From: Shewanella algidipiscicola
GTDB lineage: Bacteria; Pseudomonadota; Gammaproteobacteria; Enterobacterales; Shewanellaceae
Direction: 5' to 3'
DNA length: 64,000 bases
Assembly: GCF_003605125.1 (NCBI RefSeq)
Contig: NZ_QPQT01000006.1
Coordinates: 1-64,000, forward strand
The position numbers and the translations under genes are program-made. Below, in pieces: positions 56,238 to 64,000 of this stretch. How positions within the stretch are numbered: the first letter of the stretch is position 1; each line of letters opens with the position of its first letter. The notes beneath the pieces were generated by a model. It worked only from the letters and a program-made list of their open reading frames with translations, did no database searches and was not told the origin of the DNA.

Positions 56238-57002
56238 TCAGGGGGTTCGGTCGAGGCTCAGCTCAAATGCATCTTGCAAATCTTGTAGCGGCGAGAGATC
56301 TAGGGTGCTTTTACGGCTACGGCTGAACAGTGATGACTCAATAAACAATGAGAACCAAGCATTAAGGCTATTAGCATTGGCGACTTCGCCTGCGCTCGCT
56401 AGCGCTAAAGCGGCCACTTCGGCGGTGCCTAGCTGGAAATCGCGACTGCCCTTACGTAAACCATAACGCGCAGCCGTCTCTGGGGTAAAAGATAATAGCG
56501 GCAGTTGGTGCAAATAAGGGCTTTTACTGAACATTTTAATCGCCTCTCGCCAACTGCCATCGAGTAACACAAATAATGGCCGTTTTGTTGAGGTAAGCGG
56601 TTCAGCTTGAGCGGCTTGAGTCACCGACTCGACAACCGCTTGACCCGGTTTAGCGTATTCACTGGGAAACACCACATAAGGTTGATAGTGCGGTGAGTTA
56701 AGCAAGTGCAATAATTTTCGATTAGCGTAATTACGCGACCAAATATAGGCATGGGTATCGGGAATGAGATCGGCAATTAAGCGTCCAGAATTACTGGGCT
56801 TTAGCACTTCATCGTCATACATGATCAATAAAAAGCTGACATTGGAGTCAAGCTGTCGACGAAATTCACAGGTACAAAACTGCTGCGCCAATAAGCAGGC
56901 CTCGCAGCGTAGCAAGTTTTTACCACGTGCATTGTAGGGTCTGGTCGAGATAGCTTTACGATATTGGTAGCGCTGGTGGATAGCGTGAGGTGTAAAACCC
57001 AT
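56238..57002 (-). CDS. DTW-domain tRNA-uridine aminocarboxypropyltransferase (TapT-like)
   Basis: 254 residues. N-terminal zinc-type cysteines CEACLLAQQFCTCEFRRQ are followed by a SPOUT-like DTW domain with FVLLDGSWREAIKMFSKSPYL, where DGSW replaces DTW, and QLGTAEVAALAL. YfiP/TapT enzymes put acp3U on tRNA position 47. It may be the same enzyme, or TtuA-type relative, since the family is broad. It begins ATGGGTTTTACACCTCACGC at 57002. No operon partner. Confidence 0.85.
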   Translation of the reverse strand: MGFTPHAIHQRYQYRKAISTRPYNARGKNLLRCEACLLAQQFCTCEFRRQLDSNVSFLLIMYDDEVLKPSNSGRLIADLIPDTHAYIWSRNYANRKLLHLLNSPHYQPYVVFPSEYAKPGQAVVESVTQAAQAEPLTSTKRPLFVLLDGSWREAIKMFSKSPYLHQLPLLSFTPETAARYGLRKGSRDFQLGTAEVAALALASAGEVANANSLNAWFSLFIESSLFSRSRKSTLDLSPLQDLQDAFELSLDRTP

Positions 57003-57104
57003 AATCTATTTTTTGCCTTTAAAAAATTTCAATGCAATGGTGACGTCACATCTGTCGTTGTATTTATGATACGCCAATCGTTTCTCTATTATAGAGGACA
57101 ATAA

Positions 57105-57129
57105 AAAAGCGAGCATCTGCTCGCCTTTT
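57105..57129 (-). terminator. Terminator of pssA
   Basis: GCGAGCA-TC-TGCTCGC hairpin; the minus strand is followed by T6. It sits 18 bases after the pssA stop. Confidence 0.85.
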
Positions 57130-57146
57130 TGATGGATTTATCATGA

Positions 57147-58523
57147 CTAGAGTATGCGACGCAGTAAAAAATCAGCCTTAATGCGACGGATACGGTTCAT
57201 AATTTTACGCACCGGCGCTGGGTAATCTTTTAAGGTTTCAATCTGACTGTAGTGATACAAACGTTGAGTATGCTCAAGTATATGCGCCTGTTCCTCTGCA
57301 AAATGTGATTGCCAGCAGCCTTCTTTATCATGGATAAGCAAGCCATTTTCTAAGTCCAGCGCCCAAGCACGCGGATTAAGATTAGAACCTGTGATCAGAT
57401 GATACTGTTCATCCGAGCTTATTCCCTTAAGGTGATAGCTATTACGTCCATGTTTCCATAAATGAATGTTCAGTTGACCTGAGTCGATAGCCCACTGCTG
57501 GCGCTTAGCAAATTTACGCAGTGCCTGTTCATACAGGTAAGGTAGTGCGCCAATGGTGGAAAACTGCTCTTCTGGCGGAATAAAAAAGTCATTAGCGGTT
57601 TTATCACCCACTACAATATCGATGCGTTTTCCTTGCTTAAGGTGCTTAGATAAGGCGCGAGACAAAATATATGGTGGATTAAAATAGGGAGTACAAATAA
57701 ACAGTGAGCGTTTAGATTCAGCAACCAGATCGATAATCAGTCGATTAAGTTTATTACGCTTACGCCCAAGTCCCACTAATGGCGTCACTCGATTACCGCG
57801 TTTGGTGGCGGCAAACTCATATTTTGCCGCGCTTAAACGTGATTTAAGTGTGCGTACATCGGCCTTATCGGGTAACTGTTCGCTCTCTTGTGGCTGAGTC
57901 AGTGACGTCACCGCTTTATCGCTGACAATATAATCCTGCACCATTTGGCGCATTGAGCGAGCGAGCTCCGGCGAATCAATCACGTGATAACGATCGAAAC
58001 GGTATTTGTCGCCTTGATGTAGATAGATATTATTTAAACTGGCGCCACTATAGATAACGGTATCATCGATAATGAAGCCCTTGAGGTGTAATACCCCCAT
58101 AAATTCACGAGACTTAACCGGCACCCCTAAAATCGTGATCGGATGTTGTGCCTGCTCCATCACCTTGCGGTACATTAAATAATTGCCACTATCGCCTTTG
58201 TGACCAATGAGTCCGCGGCGCGCACGATGAAAATCCACCAAGACGGTGACATCTAATTGGGGGTTGTTGGCTTTAGCATCCATAAGCGCCGTGAGAATTT
58301 CACGACCCGCTTCGTCATCTTCGAGATACAATGCGGCGATCGTAATGGCAATTTTAGCCTGAGAAATCTGTGTTAATAGTTCGGCTTTAAGCGCCGAGGG
58401 GGTTAACAACCAACGAATTGAATCGGGTTGTAACGCAATACCACCTAGCTGATCCAGCAAGGTATCCTCCTTCGAAAAATAGTGACCATCACGGCAATAA
58501 CAACGGGGTATTCCCAAATACAT
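57147..58523 (-). CDS. pssA: CDP-diacylglycerol--serine O-phosphatidyltransferase (PLD type)
   Basis: 458 residues, near the 451 of E. coli PssA. Two phospholipase-D HKD motifs: HLKGFIIDDTVIYSGASLN and YHLKGISSDEQYHLITGSNLNPRAW. Also TVLVDFHRARRGLIG, ICTPYFNPPYILSRAL, IVGDKTANDFFIP and the C-terminal VRKIMNRIRRIKADFLLRRIL. It makes phosphatidylserine, the precursor of phosphatidylethanolamine, on the membrane surface. The start ATG lies inside a 16-bp perfect palindrome, which could influence translation. Single gene. Confidence 0.95.
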   Translation of the reverse strand: MYLGIPRCYCRDGHYFSKEDTLLDQLGGIALQPDSIRWLLTPSALKAELLTQISQAKIAITIAALYLEDDEAGREILTALMDAKANNPQLDVTVLVDFHRARRGLIGHKGDSGNYLMYRKVMEQAQHPITILGVPVKSREFMGVLHLKGFIIDDTVIYSGASLNNIYLHQGDKYRFDRYHVIDSPELARSMRQMVQDYIVSDKAVTSLTQPQESEQLPDKADVRTLKSRLSAAKYEFAATKRGNRVTPLVGLGRKRNKLNRLIIDLVAESKRSLFICTPYFNPPYILSRALSKHLKQGKRIDIVVGDKTANDFFIPPEEQFSTIGALPYLYEQALRKFAKRQQWAIDSGQLNIHLWKHGRNSYHLKGISSDEQYHLITGSNLNPRAWALDLENGLLIHDKEGCWQSHFAEEQAHILEHTQRLYHYSQIETLKDYPAPVRKIMNRIRRIKADFLLRRIL

Positions 58524-58536
58524 GCCTTAAGGCATG
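58521..58536. repeat. 16-bp perfect palindrome covering the pssA start codon
   Basis: CATGCCTTAAGGCATG reads the same on both strands and includes the pssA ATG and its AAGG ribosome site. Confidence 0.85.
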
Positions 58537-59031
58537 ACAACTAACCAAGGTAAACCTACGTGATAATGTGTCTTTATGCCCCGTGATGTATGTCAGGATC
58601 TTGGTCTCACATGAGCACTTTAATGACATAATCGCTTGCGCACCTTTGGGTGACTCGATTAATTAGCGCCATTTATTCGCATGTTTAAACCACATCTTCG
58701 GCCCAATACTATCGGGTATTTTGGCCTAAATGCATAAGCGATGTCTCATCAGCAAACCATTCTAGTGGTATTGCGTAAAGCCTCATCGACGCAATATGGC
58801 CCATGTTGAGCCTATCCTTCTCTCAAGGGGATAGAAATTACCGACTTACGCTACGTGGGGCAAGGTTTTTCTACAGGATTGGGAGTTGACGAGTGAAATA
58901 GTGGCGTTAATTTAACCAAACATACCAGCAGCGTCCAATTATTAACCATTACTCTCAAATTTATGCAACCGTCACGGCTTTTTCAGCATGTAAACGTTAT
59001 CATAAAATGTTTGCGTTGAAATGAGATCATT
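58537..59031. other. Intergenic region upstream of pssA
   Basis: About 495 bases without a gene I can support. A short imperfect hairpin around GGCCCAATACTATCGGGTAT (about 58698-58725) is the only notable structure. Confidence 0.5.
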
Positions 59032-59211
59032 ATGAACACTAAATTACTCATCACCCTAGCCTTGACGTTACTGGCGGCCTGGGGGATTTTTCATTTTAAA
59101 ACCCAGTTAGGTTTACTGATATTACCGCTATTTATTGCACTGGTGCTCTTTGTCACCTTACGCCTATATCGCTTAATGGAAAAAGATGCGCCAGAAGATA
59201 AAGATGAATAA
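59032..59211 (+). CDS. 59-residue membrane protein
   Basis: MNTKLLITLALTLLAAWGIF... then QLGLLILPLFIALVLFVTLRLYRLMEK and an acidic tail APEDKDE. Two hydrophobic segments separated by a short polar turn (HFKTQ) suggest a two-helix inner-membrane protein with a cytoplasmic tail. No strong Shine-Dalgarno is seen. Conservation cannot be tested here, but the codon pattern and membrane topology look genuine. Function unknown. Confidence 0.55.
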   Translation: MNTKLLITLALTLLAAWGIFHFKTQLGLLILPLFIALVLFVTLRLYRLMEKDAPEDKDE

Positions 59212-59327
59212 AGCGTGCGAGTTAAACGCTAGGCTTACAATAACATGCTCACCAAAGAGAGAAGGTTGCTTGCTTCCGTGGAGCTGTCCATAATGGGCCT
59301 TTAGCCTCAACGTTATCATTCATTGCC

Positions 59328-60917
59328 ATGCCTTTTAAACTGTTCTCCACCCCATATTTCCCCTCTCGCCGCCCATTATGGTTCATCCTAACTCTAGTAG
59401 GTGCGCTTACCAGCGCCTCACAAACGGGCTACAGCACTGAGTACGCTAGCGCAGCGACAACAGCCACACGGGTATCATCCCCCCAATTACTGACACCATT
59501 ACAAGTACAGGCTAAATCACAATCTAAGTCGCAAGCAAACGCCGTGACATTGCAGCAATTGCAGCCAGCAACGTTTGAAAGCATGACTCGTCAGTTAGCC
59601 CCACGTCACTCCCAATTAGCCATCGGCGTGGTCGACTTACATTCAGGCCAAGCGTTATATCAGCACAATATTGATACCTTAATGCAGCCGGCCAGCACCC
59701 AAAAGTTGCTGACCGCCGTTGCGGCGACGGCTGAACTGGGCAATGCCTTTCGCTTTACCACCGCTCTTTATGGCCAATCAGTGAACCAACAAGGAGAGCT
59801 TAATGGCGATCTCTATATACGCTTTAGTGGCGATCCCCGCCTCACCCGCCGTGATCTCCGCCATTTAATACAACAGCTCTTCGAGCATGGCGTGCATACC
59901 ATTAAGGGCAACGTCTATTTGGTGGGTCAGGCTGAAGAGCGGCTTCGCGCTCCTGGTTGGGTGTGGGACGATTTAGGCATCTGTTACGCCGCGCCTGTGT
60001 CGCAATTTGTCATTGATAGAAATTGCATTTTCGGTGAACTCACGCCGCAACTTGGCAGCAATCAGAGTCAGTTGAACTTTCCAAAGGATCTTCCGGTCAC
60101 CTTAACGACCAGTGCCGAGTTTGATAAAAATAATCAACGGGCATTGTGCGATTTAGCATTACAACGCTTACCCAACAATCACTTTCACTTAAGCGGTTGC
60201 TTTGCGGGTAATCAAGCATTGAAGCTGGCCATCGCCATTAATGAACCTGCTCTTTACGCCCAGCAAGTAGTGACTCAACTTTTTGCTGAAAGTAATGTGC
60301 GACTGAGCGGTAACGTGCTGCTTAGCAACCAAATCAACAAACAGGCCAAGTTGCTAGCGCAGCATCACTCTGCGGCCTTGCCCGAATTGCTGAGTACCAT
60401 GTTACTGACCTCTGATAACTTAATCGCCGATAGCCTATTCAAAGCGCTAGGCGCGAATGTGTATCAACAACCAGGCACATTTCTCTCTGGCGCTAAAGCA
60501 ATGAAACAGGTATTAACCGATGAAGGTATTGACCTTGACCACGGGCAAATTATCGATGGCTCAGGGCTATCACGGTATAACTTGTTAAGCGCAAGGCAAC
60601 TGACGCAGGTATTAATGCTTATTTATCAAGATGAGCGCTTTCGGGCCTTAATGATGCACTTACCGCTGGCTGGGCGTAGCGGCTCTTTACGATACAAATC
60701 GGGTTACCACCAAGCACCCTTGCAAGATAAGGTGCGGGCCAAAACAGGTTCAATGCAAGGGGTCGACAACTTAGCGGGCTATTTAGGCTTAAATGCAGAA
60801 GATAATCTGCTATTTGTGATCCTTGAAAATGGCATCGGCCCGCAGCAAAAGCAGCCGCAACCTATCCCGTTCAGTGCACAATGGTTAACGGCGATATTGA
60901 AAGAATCCTCTCAGTAA
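59328..60917 (+). CDS. dacB: D-alanyl-D-alanine carboxypeptidase/endopeptidase (PBP4, S13)
   Basis: 529 residues. Signal segment (PLWFILTLVGALTSASQTGYS), then a Ser/Gln-rich linker (residues 35-85). Active-site motifs of peptidase family S13: nucleophile Ser in PASTQKLLTAVAA (SxxK), SDN in LLTSDNLIADSLF (SxN) and KTG in VRAKTGSMQGV. It trims or cleaves peptidoglycan cross-links in the periplasm. It is longer than E. coli DacB (477) mostly because of the N-terminal linker. Single gene, convergent with the acyl-CoA dehydrogenase. Confidence 0.92.
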   Translation: MPFKLFSTPYFPSRRPLWFILTLVGALTSASQTGYSTEYASAATTATRVSSPQLLTPLQVQAKSQSKSQANAVTLQQLQPATFESMTRQLAPRHSQLAIGVVDLHSGQALYQHNIDTLMQPASTQKLLTAVAATAELGNAFRFTTALYGQSVNQQGELNGDLYIRFSGDPRLTRRDLRHLIQQLFEHGVHTIKGNVYLVGQAEERLRAPGWVWDDLGICYAAPVSQFVIDRNCIFGELTPQLGSNQSQLNFPKDLPVTLTTSAEFDKNNQRALCDLALQRLPNNHFHLSGCFAGNQALKLAIAINEPALYAQQVVTQLFAESNVRLSGNVLLSNQINKQAKLLAQHHSAALPELLSTMLLTSDNLIADSLFKALGANVYQQPGTFLSGAKAMKQVLTDEGIDLDHGQIIDGSGLSRYNLLSARQLTQVLMLIYQDERFRALMMHLPLAGRSGSLRYKSGYHQAPLQDKVRAKTGSMQGVDNLAGYLGLNAEDNLLFVILENGIGPQQKQPQPIPFSAQWLTAILKESSQ

Positions 60918-60931
60918 GCGTTAGTAACAAA

Positions 60932-60960
60932 AACGCGCCTAAGTTGGCCTTAGACGCGTT
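60932..60960. terminator. Hairpin between dacB and the acyl-CoA dehydrogenase gene
   Basis: AACGCG-C-CTAAG paired with CTTAG-A-CGCGTT around TTGGC (one mismatch), between convergent genes. Confidence 0.7.
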
Positions 60961-60995
60961 ATTTATGTCGCTTATTTAGGGCTATTCGCCAGCAT

Positions 60996-62753
60996 TTAGA
61001 ATAACGATTCATCCATTGCCATGACAGTCGCATCGCCACTACTGACTTGAGCTAAATGGTAATCGACCTTAGGCAACAGTTTAGCCATGTAAAAATCAGC
61101 TAATTGCTGTTTGGTTTGGCTAAATTGTTTATTTTGATGGTCTGCGGCTTTATCGGCCATCAATAACCAATAATAGCCATACATTAGATGACCGAAGGCA
61201 TCGAGAAAATCGACCGCCGAGGCATTGATCAATGCTGGTTGAGTCAATTTGTTATCGTTGATCTGGTGCGCCACCGTTAATAGGGCTTCAAATCGTGAAG
61301 CCACCGCATTTTTATGCTCGTCACCAATGTGCTTCATCGCGGTCAAGGTTGCTTGATGTTCGGTGACAAATTCAGTCAATGCAGTGACATTATCGCCTGT
61401 GGTTTTACGGCCTAAGAAATCGATAGCTTGGATACCATTAGTACCCTCATAGATTTGGGCGATACGAGTGTCACGCACTAGCTGCTCGATGCCGGTTTCA
61501 CGAATATAACCGTGACCACCAAACACTTGCTGAGCCATCACCGCGGCATCTAAACCTCTATCGGACAAAAACGCCTTAGCAACAGGAGTCATCAAGCCAA
61601 CATAACGAGCGGCTTTGGCTTTAACTTCACCTTCACCATATTTGGCTAAATCCAATTGTTGACCGGTATAGACTGACATTGCACGGCCCGCTTCGGTATA
61701 ACAACGGATATTCAGCAGCATGCGCCTAACATCACCGTGGACCAAAATAGGATCGCTTATCGCCCCAGTTGGTGAGCCGCCAGCGGCAACGCCTTGAGTG
61801 CGCTCTTTAGCATACTCTGCAGCCATCTGATAAGCCGCTTGAGATGTACCCAGCCCTTGAATACCTATGGCTAATCGCTCGTAATTCATCATGGTAAACA
61901 TGCAGACTAACCCGCGATTAGGCTTACCGATGAGATACCCTTGAGCATTATCAAAGTTCATCACACAGGTCGCAGAGCCCTTGAGCCCCATTTTGTGTTC
62001 AATCGATCCGACGCTAACACCGTTGGTCTCACCCAGCTCACCGTCATCATTCACCTTAATCTTAGGCACTAAAAATAGCGAAATACCGTTTGAGTCAGGC
62101 AACTTGGCCAAAACCAGATGGATAACGTTGTCGGTGAGATCGTGATCGCCACCAGTAATGAATATTTTACTGCCGCTAATAAGATAGCTGCCATCATCTT
62201 GTGGCACTGCTTTGGTGCGAATGTTACGCAGATCCGAGCCCGCTTGCGGCTCTGTCATGTCCATCGCTCCCGCCCATTCACCGCTATAAAGCTGAGGTAA
62301 ATAGGCAGCTTTAAGTGCATCACTACCATGAGCGTTAATGCATAAAGCCGCACCCGCCGTTAATGAGCCGTACAGCGTAAAAGCGTTACAGGCACTGTAA
62401 GCCATTTCATCGACAAGAACCCCGAGCATTTTAGGCATTCCCATACCACCGAAATCAGGCTCACCGCAGAGTCCGACCCAACCGCCCTGTGCATACTGGT
62501 CATACACCGCTTTGTAACCGTCGGGTGTGATCACCTTATCACCTTGATGACGCACGCCTTGCTCATCGCCACTGCGGTTTATAGGATGGATCAAATCACG
62601 CGCGATTTTATCGGCTTCATCCATAATAGCCACCGCGGTATCCATGTCTACCGACTCGGCAAGTTGAGGAAGCTTAGCCCAGGTTTGCGGTGCATCAAAT
62701 ACACCTTCTAGCAGGAATTTCATGTCGGCCAACGGCGCGTAATATGGATTCAT
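60996..62753 (-). CDS. Acyl-CoA dehydrogenase, DmdC-like (long form)
   Basis: 585 residues, of the long acyl-CoA dehydrogenase type. Motifs: MDMTEPQAGSDLRNIRTKA (FAD-binding loop), ISGSKIFITGGDHDLTDNVIHLVLAKL, MNYERLAIGIQGLG, VMAQQVFGGHGYIRETGIEQLVRDTRIAQIYEGTNGIQA with the catalytic Glu in YEGTNG, and a helical C-terminal domain. Members include 3-methylmercaptopropionyl-CoA dehydrogenase (DmdC), used in DMSP breakdown, and FAD-dependent medium/long-chain enzymes. The substrate cannot be fixed from sequence. It is convergent with dacB and lies downstream of the DUF2058 gene, separated by a terminator. Confidence 0.88.
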   Translation of the reverse strand: MNPYYAPLADMKFLLEGVFDAPQTWAKLPQLAESVDMDTAVAIMDEADKIARDLIHPINRSGDEQGVRHQGDKVITPDGYKAVYDQYAQGGWVGLCGEPDFGGMGMPKMLGVLVDEMAYSACNAFTLYGSLTAGAALCINAHGSDALKAAYLPQLYSGEWAGAMDMTEPQAGSDLRNIRTKAVPQDDGSYLISGSKIFITGGDHDLTDNVIHLVLAKLPDSNGISLFLVPKIKVNDDGELGETNGVSVGSIEHKMGLKGSATCVMNFDNAQGYLIGKPNRGLVCMFTMMNYERLAIGIQGLGTSQAAYQMAAEYAKERTQGVAAGGSPTGAISDPILVHGDVRRMLLNIRCYTEAGRAMSVYTGQQLDLAKYGEGEVKAKAARYVGLMTPVAKAFLSDRGLDAAVMAQQVFGGHGYIRETGIEQLVRDTRIAQIYEGTNGIQAIDFLGRKTTGDNVTALTEFVTEHQATLTAMKHIGDEHKNAVASRFEALLTVAHQINDNKLTQPALINASAVDFLDAFGHLMYGYYWLLMADKAADHQNKQFSQTKQQLADFYMAKLLPKVDYHLAQVSSGDATVMAMDESLF

Positions 62754-62852
62754 CTTTTACTCTCAAACATCAAATTAAAACAGTTGTTTTAATCTATACT
62801 AACTCGTTAACAGAATAAAGCCTTTTGTTAAGGAACCGTGGGCTGCTTCCAT

Positions 62853-62879
62853 AAAAAAGCCCCGCAAAAATTGCGAGGC
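62853..62879 (-). terminator. Terminator after the DUF2058 gene
   Basis: GCC(C)CGCAA/TTGCG(A)GGC stem; the minus strand reads T6. It lies 24 bases past the stop. Confidence 0.75.
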
Positions 62880-62902
62880 TATTTGATAAAAATTTACAGC
62901 GA

Positions 62903-63445
62903 TCACCACATTAAATCGTCAGGGATCACATAATCGGCGTAAGGATCGTCTTCAGCGACTGTCTCTGCTTGCGCATCTTGTTGCCACAAGTAACCGCACC
63001 ATTCGGGTACCAATAAGTGGACTCGTTCAGCTAATTTATGCGGCACCAAATAACTGGTCTCTTCATAACGAACGATCCCAAGTTGGCCATTAAGTAGCTG
63101 GCTTTGTAGCTTGTCGGTAATGTAAACAGAATAAATTTTAGTGCCTAGAGTGTAGTTAAATTTAACTTCAGCTCCTTTAGGGACATCAACGGCGAGACGC
63201 TTAAACTCGGTGATAAGCCCTCTTACTTGGCCTTTTTCTGTCGCCTGGGCAAAGCGTTGCTCATTGAGCGCTTTGTCTTTGGCTATTTGAGCCAGCTTCT
63301 TGGCGGCGATTTCTTGCTTTAGCGCCTCTGAGCCATCGTCTACCTTGGCTTTACGATCGCGACGTTTTTGGGTTTTAGTATCACGCACTTTTTGTTTGCT
63401 TACTAAACCCGCTTTTAACAGTTGTTCTTGAAATGGGTTCGCCAT
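62903..63445 (-). CDS. DUF2058 (YaiL-like) protein
   Basis: 180 residues from the ATG at 63445 (MANPFQEQLLKAGLVSKQKVRDTKTQKRRDRKAK). The N-terminus is the standard DUF2058 opening and is highly basic; the middle helix (AAKKLAQIAKDKALNEQRFAQATEKGQVRG) is charged and coiled; the C-terminal half is a compact beta domain (FNYTLGTKIYSVYITDKLQSQLLNGQLGIVRYEE). The frame could begin 10 codons earlier, but homology favours 63445. E. coli YaiL is a nucleoprotein/polysome-associated protein of unclear role. Stands between the acyl-CoA dehydrogenase and an SDR gene. Confidence 0.82.
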   Translation of the reverse strand: MANPFQEQLLKAGLVSKQKVRDTKTQKRRDRKAKVDDGSEALKQEIAAKKLAQIAKDKALNEQRFAQATEKGQVRGLITEFKRLAVDVPKGAEVKFNYTLGTKIYSVYITDKLQSQLLNGQLGIVRYEETSYLVPHKLAERVHLLVPEWCGYLWQQDAQAETVAEDDPYADYVIPDDLMW

Positions 63446-63528
63446 GGGTTTCTCACTATCCTTGATAGCAAGCATTGTTGCTATCTCATTATGGGTTATA
63501 AAATGAGTCTATTTATTCAATAAAGCCA

Positions 63529-64000
63529 TTAAGCACTAGGGCTCATCTGGGCTAACTTGCTCAGCTCGGTCATCGCCAAACTTGCGCCGCCTAAGGACCA
63601 GCCACCATCGACAGGTAAGATAGTGCCTGTAATATAGCTCGCCATGGGTGATGCCAAAAATAACGCGGCATTGGCAATGTCTTGGCATTGACCATTGCGT
63701 TGTAGTGGCACGCTTTGAGCCACCCGTTGCTGTAATGCCTCACTCGGCGCTAAACGATTAAAGCCTTCTGTGTCGGCAATGGGGCCTGGTACTATCGAAT
63801 TAACGCGGATCCCTTCATTCCCCCACTCTAATGCCAAGCTTTTAGTTAGCATATCGACGCCGGCTTTAGCGGCGCTAACGTGTGCCTGCATTGGCATGGC
63901 AATATAAGCCTGTGGCGCTGAGATCTGAATGATGCAGCTACCCGGTCTTTTCAGCAACGGATAAGCCTGTTTTAACACCTGAAAACTGCCCAGTAAATCA
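63529..64000 (-). CDS. Short-chain dehydrogenase/reductase (partial, N-terminus cut by window edge)
   Basis: The open frame runs off the right edge. Visible: [60 protein letters not shown], with the last part of the catalytic region ([15 protein letters not shown] containing the Lys; HVSAAK in place of YxxxK) and C-terminal [17 protein letters not shown]. The substitution of Tyr by His/Val at the YxxxK position (AHVSAAK) is typical of 2,4-dienoyl-CoA reductase-like SDRs. That would fit with the fatty-acid enzyme nearby. The NAD-binding N-terminus is outside the window. Confidence 0.85.
   Translation of the reverse strand, partial: DLLGSFQVLKQAYPLLKRPGSCIIQISAPQAYIAMPMQAHVSAAKAGVDMLTKSLALEWGNEGIRVNSIVPGPIADTEGFNRLAPSEALQQRVAQSVPLQRNGQCQDIANAALFLASPMASYITGTILPVDGGWSLGGASLAMTELSKLAQMSPSA

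Overview
This window looks like chromosomal DNA of a marine gammaproteobacterium, most likely a Shewanella. The evidence is gene content and order: ybfF/ybfE/fldA beside seqA-pgm; two GAPDH genes flanking a DUF2989 lipoprotein gene; a tRNA Gly-Cys-Leu cluster; a run from ttcA through uspE, an FNR-type regulator and ccoSIH to ccoPQON; a secreted M1 aminopeptidase; PssA; and a DmdC-like acyl-CoA dehydrogenase. Base composition is moderately AT-rich. No rRNA, CRISPR array, complete prophage or complete insertion sequence is visible. The left edge cuts earP and the right edge cuts a short-chain dehydrogenase gene.

Layout. 1-6.1 kb: earP (partial), fldA, ybfE, a DUF2788 membrane protein and ybfF on the minus strand; seqA and pgm on the plus strand. 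6.1-10.5 kb: an RND efflux operon whose permease gene is frameshifted inside a 7-bp tandem repeat. 10.8-13.2 kb: a phosphotransferase-family gene, a short-chain dehydrogenase gene frameshifted inside a 10-bp tandem repeat, and a conserved-type hypothetical. 13.6-19.4 kb: gapA with a HexR-like operator, a DUF2989 lipoprotein, gapB, three tRNAs and an aspartate/aromatic aminotransferase. 19.5-24 kb: a YvcK-like protein, a Bax-like glucosaminidase, a DUF2987 protein, ttcA and uspE. 24.2-32.1 kb: the microaerobic respiration block (etrA/fnr, a SafE-like protein, ccoS, ccoI, ccoH, ccoP, ccoQ, ccoO, ccoN), with a perfect FNR box in front of ccoN shared with a divergent unknown lipoprotein gene.

32.9-37.9 kb is the accessory region. 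It holds an intact tyrosine recombinase, about 1.6 kb without genes but with two long hairpins, a decayed second integrase cut off before its catalytic domain, a lipoprotein built of 13-residue W...GF repeats, and a decayed reading frame. An SOS-controlled umuDC operon follows, then a Lon-like protease, manganese pyrophosphatase, secreted PepN-like peptidase, GNAT and HNH genes.

47.8-56.1 kb is the most interesting functional block. A porin and a lipoprotein with FMN-attachment motifs are divergent from apbE, the flavin transferase that would load FMN. They are followed by a PhnD-domain sensor kinase, a FixJ/LuxR-type regulator and a periplasmic serine hydrolase. I read this as a possible outer-membrane flavin-based redox or uptake module under a dedicated two-component system. 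The remainder (56-64 kb) is DTW-domain tRNA modification, pssA, a 59-residue membrane protein, dacB, an acyl-CoA dehydrogenase, a DUF2058 protein and the cut dehydrogenase.

Two genes here are broken by one extra copy of a short tandem repeat whose length is not a multiple of three, and an intergenic 9-bp array is also present. This suggests either slipped-strand mutation or ON/OFF switching.
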